34,128 nt of DNA, from NCBI RefSeq assembly GCF_900107175.1, contig NZ_FNOZ01000044.1:1-34128 (forward strand). The letters run 5' to 3'. Below, piece after piece: positions 7,531 through 15,051 of this stretch. The notes beneath the pieces were generated by a model that had not been told where the DNA came from, ran no database searches, and worked only from the letters and a program-made list of their open reading frames with translations. Source of the DNA: Modestobacter sp. DSM 44400. GTDB lineage: Bacteria > Actinomycetota > Actinomycetes > Mycobacteriales > Geodermatophilaceae. The translations under genes were made by a program, and so were the position numbers. Positions within the stretch are counted from its first letter, which is position 1; the number at the start of each line of letters is the position of its first letter.

Positions 7531-8688
7531 CTACAGTCGGCGGCGCCGGGCGACCGGCACGAGGCGGACGGCGAGCAGCCCGGTCAAACCCGACGCCACC
7601 GCCAGTGGGAGCGAGGCGGAAGTCGCCCGCGCCGCGGTGGCCGTCAGGAATGGCGCGGCGAAGCCGACGTAGGCGCAGGCGAGGAACAGCGATGTCAGCG
7701 CTCCGCGGCGGGTCACCGGGGCGAGCCGGGCGGTGAGCGTCAGCCCGGCTGCCAGGCACAGTCCACTCGCCGAGCCCAGCAGCGGCGCGGCGGCCAGCAG
7801 CCACGGCAGCGCCCCGGTGGCCGCGAACGCAGCGGCGGAACCGAAGCCCGCTGCGCCGAGTGCTGCACCGACGACGGCCGTCCACGGGCCTAGCCGGCGC
7901 TGCTGGCCCGCGACGAGCGTGCCGGCGCCGAGCGTGACGCCGGCGAGCACGCCCAGGACGGCCACCCTGGGGCCCGGCAGGTCGACGAGCAGCGGAACCG
8001 CGGAGATGACCGTGGAGGGAAAGGCGTAGACGCACACCGCCACGGGAGCGAGCACGGTCAGCACCAGCCAGCCGTCACCGGACCGGATCAGCGGCACGGC
8101 GGGCACGCGGGCCCCACCCCTCCGGTCGCGCGGTACGACGGCAACGGTTTCTGGCAACCGGGTGGCCAACGCCAGCCCCCCGACGGCCAGTGCGGTGTGC
8201 ACCAGGTACGGCAGGACGGTGGGCGCGGGAGCCCACTGCCCCAGCAGCCCGCTCGCGAGCGGGCCCAGTGCGAAGCCTGCGGTCATGGCGAACGCCGCGC
8301 GCCGCCCGCCCGCCCCCTCCCCGGAGGCCAGCGACAGCTCACCTACCCAGGCACTGCCCACGCTGAAGACGACGCCGCTCACGACGCCCTGCAGGAACCG
8401 TGCCGCGAACAGCAGCTCCAGGGACCCGCCGGCGGCGGCGAAGGCCAGCGAGGCCAGCGCCGACAGGGCGATCCCAGGGATGGCCACCCGGCGGCGGCCG
8501 AGCCGGTCGGACAGCGGGCCAGCGAGGAACAGTGCAGGCACCAGGCCGGCCGCGTAGCTGCCGAACAGCGCAGTGAGGACCACCGGCGACAGGTGGAGGC
8601 GCACCTCGTAGACGAGCAGCAGGGGCGTCGGGACGTTCGTGCCCGCCGCGACGGCGAACAACGCGAACACCGCCCGCCTCCAGGTCAC
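7531..8688 (-). CDS. MFS transporter (drug/metabolite exporter type)
   Basis: This 385-residue protein has about 12 predicted membrane helices. Major facilitator motif A is present in the loop after helix 2 (GPLSDRLGRRRVAIPGI, residues about 57-73), and the N-terminal half contains FLQGVVSGVVFSVGSAWVGE (motif B/C region). A proton-coupled exporter of the DHA type is the most likely role; the substrate cannot be read from the sequence. The GTG start at 8688 overlaps, by GTGA, the stop of a short upstream frame, which suggests an operon. The end is the TAG at 7533-7531, close to the decayed binding-protein gene on the other strand. Confidence 0.85.
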   Translation of the reverse strand: MTWRRAVFALFAVAAGTNVPTPLLLVYEVRLHLSPVVLTALFGSYAAGLVPALFLAGPLSDRLGRRRVAIPGIALSALASLAFAAAGGSLELLFAARFLQGVVSGVVFSVGSAWVGELSLASGEGAGGRRAAFAMTAGFALGPLASGLLGQWAPAPTVLPYLVHTALAVGGLALATRLPETVAVVPRDRRGGARVPAVPLIRSGDGWLVLTVLAPVAVCVYAFPSTVISAVPLLVDLPGPRVAVLGVLAGVTLGAGTLVAGQQRRLGPWTAVVGAALGAAGFGSAAAFAATGALPWLLAAAPLLGSASGLCLAAGLTLTARLAPVTRRGALTSLFLACAYVGFAAPFLTATAARATSASLPLAVASGLTGLLAVRLVPVARRRRL

Positions 8689-8918
8689 CGGCAGACCCTA
8701 CGGACCGGTCCCCGGACGGCGGGCCGTGGTGCGACGACCCGACCGCCGACGACCATGACGACGGCCGCGCCGGGCAGGTAGCCCAGAGGAGCGGGCTCGC
8801 GGCCGCCGAGGCGAAGAAGAAGATCACGCACCAGGCGATCGTCTGGGTCGCTGCCGTCAGCACGTCGGCCTGGAAGGGCCAGCGGGGCTCCCGAGAGTAG
8901 GTAGGTCCCGGCGATCAT
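8685..8918 (-). pseudogene. Small membrane-protein gene, probably frameshifted
   Basis: A 77-codon frame starts at ATG 8918 (MIAGTYLLSG) and ends at a TGA overlapping the MFS start by GTGA, which argues that something was translated here. Its middle is polar and Arg-rich. A neighbouring frame over 8890-8790 instead encodes WPFQADVLTAATQTIAWCVI followed by FFFASAAAS, an obvious membrane helix. The 3' part of the first frame (GYLPGAAVVMVVGGRVV) is a second helix. The simplest reading is a two-helix protein whose frame has been broken around 8785-8800, and perhaps again near 8900. I recognise no family. Confidence 0.35.
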
Positions 8919-9009
8919 CCTTTTGCGGCCGATGGTGCCACCGCCGCCGGTGCAGCACCTCACCCGACCGCCCGGTTCGGGCCGGCGCCACCGGGGCATC
9001 ATCGGGACC

Positions 9010-10023
9010 ATGCAGCTTCCCAAACCGCGGGGCCCGCTGAGCACCGCGCTGTGCGCCGACCTGGCCGGCGGCCGGACCCTCCGCGAGGCCACCTTCGCTG
9101 CCGCTCACGCGCTGGTGGCGGCGGCGACCGACCCGCTGACCGACGACGACCTGCAGCTGAGCCTGGCCATCTGCTACGAGCTGCACTACCGCGGCTTCGA
9201 CGAGGTGGACGACGACTGGGAGTGGGACCCCGAGCTGCTGCGGCTGCGCGCCCTGCTCGAGCAGCGGCACACCGCGGCGCTCTGCGCCCTGGTCACCCCC
9301 GTCGAGGTGACCGACGCCCCCGTCGACCAGCAGCTCGCCGCCGTCATCGCCGCGGACGACGGGCCCTCGTTGTCGCGGTACCTGGCCAAGCACGGCACGG
9401 TCGAGCGCTGGCGCGAGTACCTGACGCTGCGGTCGGTCTACCACCTCAAGGAGGGCGACCCGCACACCTGGGCGATCCCGCGGATCGGCGGTCGGGCCAA
9501 GGCCGCGATGGTGGAGATCCAGGCCGACGAGTACGGCGGTGGGTCCCCCGGCCGGATGCACAGCCAGCTGTTCGCCGGCCTGATGCGCGACCTGGACCTG
9601 GACGACGGCTACGGCGCGCTGTGGGACCTCGCGCCCACGGTGGCGTTCACGTCGGTCAACACGATGTCGCTGTTCGGGCTGCACCGCCGCTGGCGGGGCG
9701 CCTGCCTCGGCCACCTGGCGGCGGTGGAGATGACCTCCTCGGAGCCGAGCCGCCGTTACTCGCTGGGACTGCGCCGGCTGGGCTTCGGCGAGGGCACCAC
9801 GGTGTTCTACGACGAGCACGTGGAGGCCGACGCGGTGCACGAGCAGATCGCCTCGGTCGACATGTGCGGATCGCTGGTCGCCGAGGACCCGACGCTGACC
9901 GCCGACGTGCTGTTCGGCGCACAGTGCTCGCTGGCCATGGACGGCCTCGCCGCCGACCATCTGCTGGGCGCCTGGAAGGCCGGCCGGTCGGCGCTGCACG
10001 GCGAGCGGTCGCTGGCCGCCTGA
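9010..10023 (+). CDS. Iron-containing redox enzyme family protein (heme-oxygenase-like di-iron, HDO type)
   Basis: This 337-residue cytoplasmic protein matches the iron-containing redox enzyme family (heme-oxygenase-like fold, non-heme di-iron). Candidate metal ligands lie in MVEIQADEYGGG (E169, D173), RMHSQLF (H184), HLAAVEMTSSEP (E240) and FYDEHVEADAVHE (D268, H270, D274, H277). Other conserved parts are the early ELHYRGFD and RRLGFGEGTTVFYDEH. Members oxidise or fragment varied small molecules; the substrate here is unknown. The start is ATG 9010. The gene is convergent with a CDGSH iron-sulfur protein gene only 4 bp away, a pairing that suggests electron supply to the di-iron site. Family assignment is firm; the role is inferred. 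Confidence 0.82.
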   Translation: MQLPKPRGPLSTALCADLAGGRTLREATFAAAHALVAAATDPLTDDDLQLSLAICYELHYRGFDEVDDDWEWDPELLRLRALLEQRHTAALCALVTPVEVTDAPVDQQLAAVIAADDGPSLSRYLAKHGTVERWREYLTLRSVYHLKEGDPHTWAIPRIGGRAKAAMVEIQADEYGGGSPGRMHSQLFAGLMRDLDLDDGYGALWDLAPTVAFTSVNTMSLFGLHRRWRGACLGHLAAVEMTSSEPSRRYSLGLRRLGFGEGTTVFYDEHVEADAVHEQIASVDMCGSLVAEDPTLTADVLFGAQCSLAMDGLAADHLLGAWKAGRSALHGERSLAA

Positions 10024-10027
10024 GGGA

Positions 10028-10390
10028 TCAGCCGGCCGCCGGGTCCGTGCTTTCCGGGCCGGGCTGGTCGAACGACCGGGGGATCCGCGCGGCCGGCCGT
10101 GGGCTGGCCGGGCCGCTGGCCGCGGAGAAACCGGTCCGCTTGTGCGTGCCGTCGCAGAACGGCTTGATGCCCGACTTGCCGCACCGGCACAGCGCCACGG
10201 TGCGCCGTCCCGGGTCGATCTCCACACCGTCGGTGTCGACCAGCCGGAAGTCCCCGCGGACGATGAGCGGCCCGTCCCGGTAGGGCGTGATGGTCGCCGC
10301 GCCCGCGCCGGTCGGTGCAGGGTGGCCGGCATCCTCGGCCGCGAAGGTCGCGTCCGAGACGGTGTCCTCAGCGGGGTCGGGGGCGGTCAC
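10028..10390 (-). CDS. CDGSH iron-sulfur domain protein (mitoNEET-like)
   Basis: This is a protein of about 120 residues that binds a 2Fe-2S cluster. The ligand motif CRCGKSGIKPFCDGTHK (C68, C70, C79, H83) matches C-x-C-x2-S-x3-P-x-C-D-G-T-H. Before it, PYRDGPLIVRGDFRLVD is the beta-strand region usual in bacterial forms, and the last 30 residues form a Pro/Ser-rich tail. GTG 10390 is the best start, 7 nt after GGGCAGGA; a later GTG (VSDATF) is possible because the first 30 residues are low in complexity. It follows the paiB-like gene by 29 nt at the end of the glnA2 run and meets the HDO gene tail to tail. Confidence 0.85.
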   Translation of the reverse strand: MTAPDPAEDTVSDATFAAEDAGHPAPTGAGAATITPYRDGPLIVRGDFRLVDTDGVEIDPGRRTVALCRCGKSGIKPFCDGTHKRTGFSAASGPASPRPAARIPRSFDQPGPESTDPAAG

Positions 10391-10419
10391 CCCGGCATCC
10401 TGCCCGGGTGTGGTGCCGC

Positions 10420-11034
10420 TCAACCTCTCCCCCGCGCCTGCTCGACCGCGGCCGCCGTGGCGTCCGCGCCGTCGGCCAGCAGACCGGTCACCACCCCGTC
10501 GACGTCGGCGTGCGGCCGGTTCTGCGACAGCTTCCACTTCGCCTCGACCCGGGAGATGCGCACCTCCACGCCGACGATCGCCCGCAGCTGGCCGGCGACG
10601 AACCGCTCGGGGGCGTCGTCCACCGACCAGGGCACGGCCCGGTCCCGCTCGTGTACGTCGGTGAGCCGGCGGACGTGGTCGGCCAGCCAGCCGGCGTCCT
10701 CGTGCGTCACCAGCTCGCCGTGCGCGTGGGCGACGACGTAGTCCCACGTCGGGACCACCCGGCCGTGCTCGACCTTGCTGGCATACCAGGACGGCGACAC
10801 GTAGGCGTCCGGACCGCGGACGATGACCAGCACCGGACCCACCGTGTCCCGCCACTGGGTGTTCGTGCGCGCCAGGTGACCGACCAGCGTGCCGGCGGCC
10901 GGGTCGTGCAGCATCGGCAGCGTCGTCGCGGTCAGCCCGGCCGGGGTGCTGCTGACCAGTTCCACCGCGCCCGGGGTGGCGAGCAGTTGGGCGAGGGCGT
11001 CGTCCGGTGCGGCGAAGTGGGCAGGCACATACAC
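10420..11034 (-). CDS. PaiB-family FMN-binding split-barrel protein
   Basis: This 204-residue protein begins MYVPAHFAAPDD, the hallmark start of PaiB/negative transcriptional regulator family proteins. It continues with TTLPMLHDP, GHLARTNTQWR, VLVIVRGPDAYVSPSWY and VPTWDYVVAHAHG, all conserved FMN/heme split-barrel segments. RAIVGVEVRISRVEAKWKLS followed by QNRP is the family's C-terminal signature. In Bacillus, PaiB was described as a repressor of sporulation and protease genes; most relatives have no proven role and could be flavin or heme oxidoreductases. I chose GTG 11034 to match the family start. An in-frame TTG at 11043 overlaps the glnE stop by TTGA and is possible. Translational coupling to glnE is likely either way. 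Confidence 0.85.
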   Translation of the reverse strand: MYVPAHFAAPDDALAQLLATPGAVELVSSTPAGLTATTLPMLHDPAAGTLVGHLARTNTQWRDTVGPVLVIVRGPDAYVSPSWYASKVEHGRVVPTWDYVVAHAHGELVTHEDAGWLADHVRRLTDVHERDRAVPWSVDDAPERFVAGQLRAIVGVEVRISRVEAKWKLSQNRPHADVDGVVTGLLADGADATAAAVEQARGRG

Positions 11035-11039
11035 GACGT

Positions 11040-14000
11040 TCAACCCCCCGCGGGTCGGTCGTAGAAGACCCGCTCGACGACCGCCCGGGCGTGCCGGGTG
11101 ACCCGCCGGTAGTCGTCGAGGAACGCACCGGGGTCCATGTCCGGCCCGTATCCGCAGGCCCGGGCCACGCCGCTGAGCTCGAGGCCCTGCCGGGGCAGCT
11201 GGTCACCGGGTCGACCACGGACGAGGAACACCGCGTTGCGGGCCCGGCTGGCCAGCTGCCAGGCCGCCTGCAGCGCGGTGGCCTGCTCGGCGTCCAGCAG
11301 CCCGGCCCCGCGCAGCTCGGTGAGCGCTCCGATGGTCGAGGTGACCCGTAGCTCGGGGACGCGGTGCGCATGCTCGAGCTGCAGCAGCTGGACCGTCCAC
11401 TCGACGTCGGCCAGCCCGCCGCGGCCGAGTTTGGTGTGCGTCGCCGGATCGGCGCCGCGGGGCAGCCGCTCGCTGTCGACCCGGGCCTTGATCCGGCGGA
11501 TCTCGGCCACCTGCTCCGGCGTCAGCCCCGCGGCGGGATAGCGCAGCGGGTCGACCAGGTCGACAAACGCATCGCCCAGCTCCTCGTCGCCGGCGACCGG
11601 CTCGGCGCGGAGCAGCGCTTGCACCTCCCAGGTGGAGACCCAGCGCGTGTAGTACTCGCCGAACGCGCTGAGACTGCGGGAGAGCGCACCCTGCCGCCCC
11701 TCGGGGCGCAGGTTCGCGTCCACCTCGAAGGCCGGGTCGGGAGCGGGTTCGCCGAGGAGCCGGCGCAGCGTGTGGGCGATCGCGTTCGCCGCGGCGTTGG
11801 CCCGGGCGTCGTCAGCGCCGGCGCGGGCGCGGTGCACGAACAACACGTCGGCGTCCGACCCGTAGCCCATCTCGGCCCCGCCGAGCCGGCCCATCCCGAT
11901 GATCGACAGGTCAACCGGCACCTCTGTGGCGGACACCCCGGCGTCGGCGGCCCAGCTGCGCACCGCGGCGTCCAGGCCGGCACGCAGCGTGGCCACGGCG
12001 ACGTCGGACAGGGCCCGTCCCACCTGCAGCACGTCCAGCCGGCCGAGCAGGTCGGCGCAGGCAATGCGCAGCAGCTCCTGGCGGCGCAGCGAGCGCAGCA
12101 CCTGCACGCCCGCCGACGGGTCGCCGGCCCGGGCCACCGCCTGCCGCCACGCCGAGGACAGCGACTCGGCGCTGCGGGGCTCCAGCTGCGCGTCGTCGGC
12201 CAGAATGCGCATCGCCTCGGGGGTGCGGGTGAGCAGCCCGGCGACGTACTGGCTGGAGCCGAGCAGCACCGCCAGCCGCTCGGCGGCCTGCCCCTCGTCG
12301 CGCAGCAGCCGCAGGAACCACTGATCGTTGCCCAGCGCCTCGCTGACCTGCCGGTAGGCCAGCAGCCCGGCGTCGGGATCCGCGCAGCCGGCGAAGGTCT
12401 GCAGGAGCACCGGCAGCAGGTAGCGCTGCATCTTCGCCGAGCGGGACAGCCCGCCGGTCAGCGCAGTGAGGTGGCGCAGAGCGCCCTCGGGGTCGGCGAA
12501 ACCCAGCGCCCGCAGCCAGTCGCCGGCCGCCTTCAGCCCCAGCGCCAGCTGCTCCCCGGGCACCCGGGCCACCGAGGAGAGCAGCGGTCGGTAGAACAGC
12601 TTCTCGTGCAGCCGGCGAACCTCGCGGGTGTGCAGCGCCAGCTCCGCGCGTAGGACGGCGACCGCGTCACCCCGCTGGTCGGGCTTGTAGCCCAGCGACC
12701 GGGCCAGCCAGCGCAGCTGGTCGGCGTCCGTGGGCAGCAGGTGCGTGCGCCGCAGCCGCAACAGCTGGAGCCGGTGCTCCACGGTGCGCAGGAAGCGGTA
12801 GGAGGCGATCAGGGTGGCGACGTCGTCCCGGCCGACGTAGCCGCCTCCGCCGAGCACCGTCAGCGCCGGGATGGTGCCGCCGACCCGCAGGGAGACATCG
12901 CCCCGGCCGTGCACCAGTTGGAGCAGTTGCACGCTGAACTCGACGTCCCGCAGGCCGCCGCGGCCCAGCTTCAGCTCCCGATCGGCTTGTGCGGCCGGGA
13001 TGTTCTGCTCCACCCGGCGGCGCATCGCCTGGATCTCGGCGACGAAGCCGGGGCGGTCACCGGCCTTCCACACCATCGGCCACAGGGCGTCGACGTATTC
13101 CCGGCCCAGCGCCGGGTCACCGGCCACCGGCCGCATCTTCAGCAACGCCTGGAACTCCCAGGTGCTGGCCCACTGCTCGTAGTAAGCCGCGTGCCCGGCC
13201 ACCGTGCGGACCAGGCTGCCGGCCTTGCCCTCCGGGCGCAGCGCCGCGTCGACCTCCCACGCCGCCTGGCCGCAGATGCGCATCAGGGCCCCGGCCACCC
13301 GCGTCGCGCTGGCCACCGCCGCCGCGTCGTCCGCCCCGGCGTCCACCGGCTCCGCGACGAAGACGACGTCGACGTCGCTGACGTAGTTGAGCTCCCGGCC
13401 GCCGCACTTGCCCAACCCGATGACCGCCAGCCGGCAGGGCGCGGCCCCGGCGGGCTGCTCGGCGACGGCGAGCGCCAGCCCCGCGGTGAGGACGGCAGCG
13501 GCGATGTCGGCCAGCTCGCTGGCGACCTCGTCGGCCAGCAGCCCGTCGCCCAGGTCCCGGCCGGCCAGGGAGAGGACCGCCCGCTGGTAGGCCAGCTTCA
13601 GGGCCCGTACCCGGGGCGGGTCCGCGTCCGGTGCAGCGCTGCCCAACCGGACGCCCCAGGGCGGGTCGTCGGGATCAGCGCCGACCGCCTCCAGCATCTG
13701 CAGCTCCAGGCCCTGCGCGGTGGGACGGACCGCGCCGCGGCCGTCAGCGTCCAGCGCCGTCCAGTCGGCGGGGTTGGCCGCCAAGTGGTCGCCCAGCCCG
13801 GCGCTCGCGCCGAGCACCGCCAGCAGCCGGGCGCGCAGCGGAGCCGAGCCGCGCAGCCGGGCCAGCAGCTGGGCGGCCGACCCGCCGGCCGGGTCGGCGC
13901 TGTCCAGGGCCTCCACCAGCCGGGACAGCGAGCGGACGGCGAGGTCGGGGTCACCGGTCCGGGCCAGGGCGGAGACGACCGGGGCGGCCTCGGGGTCGGC

Positions 14001-14153
14001 CGGCTCGTTGCGCTCGAGGTCCCAGAGGCCGACCTCGGGGTCGGACAGCAGCCGGGCGGCGCGGGCACCGTCGTGGAAGCCCAATCGGGCCAGCCGGACG
14101 ACGGCCCGCCGCGGCACCTCGTCCGCGGCGGCCACCTCGGGCGTCACGGCCAC
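11040..14153 (-). CDS. glnE: Bifunctional glutamine synthetase adenylyltransferase/deadenylase
   Basis: This 1037-residue enzyme adds AMP to, and removes it from, a tyrosine of type I glutamine synthetase, tuning nitrogen assimilation. It carries two nucleotidyltransferase domains: an N-terminal one with GLGKCGGRELNYVSDVDVVF (deadenylylase) and a C-terminal one with GMGRLGGAEMGYGSDADVLF (adenylylase). Each is followed by a PII-uridylyltransferase/GlnE helical block, with LKLGRGGLRDVEFSVQLLQL and TKLGRGGLADVEWTVQLLQL as the repeated signatures. GTG 14153 sits 1 nt after the amidotransferase stop; another GTG two codons on is equally possible. Length is normal for actinobacteria. Its usual substrate, GlnA1, is not in this window. 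Confidence 0.95.
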   Translation of the reverse strand: MAVTPEVAAADEVPRRAVVRLARLGFHDGARAARLLSDPEVGLWDLERNEPADPEAAPVVSALARTGDPDLAVRSLSRLVEALDSADPAGGSAAQLLARLRGSAPLRARLLAVLGASAGLGDHLAANPADWTALDADGRGAVRPTAQGLELQMLEAVGADPDDPPWGVRLGSAAPDADPPRVRALKLAYQRAVLSLAGRDLGDGLLADEVASELADIAAAVLTAGLALAVAEQPAGAAPCRLAVIGLGKCGGRELNYVSDVDVVFVAEPVDAGADDAAAVASATRVAGALMRICGQAAWEVDAALRPEGKAGSLVRTVAGHAAYYEQWASTWEFQALLKMRPVAGDPALGREYVDALWPMVWKAGDRPGFVAEIQAMRRRVEQNIPAAQADRELKLGRGGLRDVEFSVQLLQLVHGRGDVSLRVGGTIPALTVLGGGGYVGRDDVATLIASYRFLRTVEHRLQLLRLRRTHLLPTDADQLRWLARSLGYKPDQRGDAVAVLRAELALHTREVRRLHEKLFYRPLLSSVARVPGEQLALGLKAAGDWLRALGFADPEGALRHLTALTGGLSRSAKMQRYLLPVLLQTFAGCADPDAGLLAYRQVSEALGNDQWFLRLLRDEGQAAERLAVLLGSSQYVAGLLTRTPEAMRILADDAQLEPRSAESLSSAWRQAVARAGDPSAGVQVLRSLRRQELLRIACADLLGRLDVLQVGRALSDVAVATLRAGLDAAVRSWAADAGVSATEVPVDLSIIGMGRLGGAEMGYGSDADVLFVHRARAGADDARANAAANAIAHTLRRLLGEPAPDPAFEVDANLRPEGRQGALSRSLSAFGEYYTRWVSTWEVQALLRAEPVAGDEELGDAFVDLVDPLRYPAAGLTPEQVAEIRRIKARVDSERLPRGADPATHTKLGRGGLADVEWTVQLLQLEHAHRVPELRVTSTIGALTELRGAGLLDAEQATALQAAWQLASRARNAVFLVRGRPGDQLPRQGLELSGVARACGYGPDMDPGAFLDDYRRVTRHARAVVERVFYDRPAGG

Positions 14154-14154
14154 G

Positions 14155-14895
14155 TCAGCCGCCCGCGGCCCGGGCACCTGCCCGCGCGCGCACCAGCGCG
14201 GCGAACCGCCCGGCGAACGGCGCCCAGATCTCGGCCAGATCGGGGTGTACGGCGGCGGCGCGGGCGCAGACGGTCTCCAGGTCCAGCCCGCTGCTGGCCA
14301 CCCCCACCGGGTCGCCCTCGGCCCACTGGCGCACCAGCGGCTCGTCGGTCTCGATGTGGAACTGCAGCCCGTAGACGTGCTGCCCCACCCGGTAGGCCTG
14401 GTTCGGGTAGGCGGGGTTGCTGGCCAGCAGGGTCGACCCCGGAGGCAGCCGGTCGATCTCGTCGTGGTGCCACTCGAGCACGTCCGGCGACAGCGGCAGC
14501 GGGCCGAACACCGGGTCGGCGTCGGCGGCGTCGCGCTTGGCGACCAGCGTCGCGCCGACCTCGGGACCGTCCGCGCCAACCCGGGTGCTGCCGCCGCCCA
14601 CCTGGGCCAGCAGCTGCGCGCCCAGACAGATCGCCAGGGTGGGAACGTCGGCGGCCAGCGCCTGACCGAGCAGGTGCCGCACCCCGACGAGCTCGGGAGA
14701 GACCTCGGCAGAGTCCAGCGAGGACTGCGGCCCACCCAGCACCAGCAGGCCGTCGTGGCCGGTCAGGTCCGCAGGCAGCGGCTCTCCGGTGGACAGCCGG
14801 CGCTCGTCGAGCTCCAGCCCGGCGTCGCTGAGCCACTCCCCCAGCCGGGTCGGCGGGTCGGTGTCGGATGGGACGACGACGAGCAGGCGGGCCAC
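14155..14895 (-). CDS. Class I glutamine amidotransferase-like protein
   Basis: This 246-residue protein has the class I GATase triad: C90 in LAICLGAQLLAQ, and H180 and E182 in YGLQFHIETDEP. GLLVLGGPQSSL supplies the oxyanion-side loop. It is a stand-alone domain of the GMP-synthase-like group that acts on glutamine or gamma-glutamyl compounds; the exact substrate is unknown. GTG 14895 gives the typical start MARLLVVVPSD. It is placed between glnA2 and glnE, 1 nt before glnE, so a role in glutamine or gamma-glutamyl-polyamine turnover is plausible but only inferred from context. Between it and glnA2 lie two copies of a hairpin repeat. Confidence 0.85.
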   Translation of the reverse strand: MARLLVVVPSDTDPPTRLGEWLSDAGLELDERRLSTGEPLPADLTGHDGLLVLGGPQSSLDSAEVSPELVGVRHLLGQALAADVPTLAICLGAQLLAQVGGGSTRVGADGPEVGATLVAKRDAADADPVFGPLPLSPDVLEWHHDEIDRLPPGSTLLASNPAYPNQAYRVGQHVYGLQFHIETDEPLVRQWAEGDPVGVASSGLDLETVCARAAAVHPDLAEIWAPFAGRFAALVRARAGARAAGG

Positions 14896-14938
14896 GTCGT
14901 CCAGCGTAGTGAGCGCCGCCCGCCGCCGTGCTGGGACC

Positions 14939-14971
14939 GGAACGGCCCTCCTGCAGGGGCCCGCCGCGAGC
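14939..14971. repeat. Half copy of a dispersed hairpin repeat
   Basis: A 33-nt stretch is identical to 14984-15016, 45 nt further on. It carries the arm GGCCCTCCTGC and the conserved GCCCGCCGCGAGC but lacks the second arm, so it cannot form the long hairpin. It is probably a partial duplication of the full copy next to it. Confidence 0.75.
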
Positions 14972-14983
14972 ATGTGACGGGCT

Positions 14984-15051
14984 GGAACGGCCCTCCTGCA
15001 GGGGCCCGCCGCGAGCTTGCGAGCGGTGGGGGGCAGGAGGGTCCTTCTTCA
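14984..15051 (-). repeat. Dispersed hairpin repeat starting at the glnA2 stop codon (possible terminator)
   Basis: Read on the minus strand, the element begins at the glnA2 TGA and runs TGAAGAAGGACCCTCCTGC. It then has an inner imperfect stem around CCGCTCGCAAGCTCGCGG and closes with GCAGGAGGGCC. The outer arms pair over about 11 bp with one bulge. A related copy at 27083-27148 sits at the stop of a different gene with matching changes in both arms. It may act as a terminator or as an RNA-processing or mRNA-stability element. Confidence 0.75.

Noticed and set aside
12741..14831. 696-codon plus-strand frame opposite glnE
   Set aside because: It has low-complexity Arg/Pro/Ala/Gln content, no known domain, and lies wholly antisense to a well supported glnE and amidotransferase gene.
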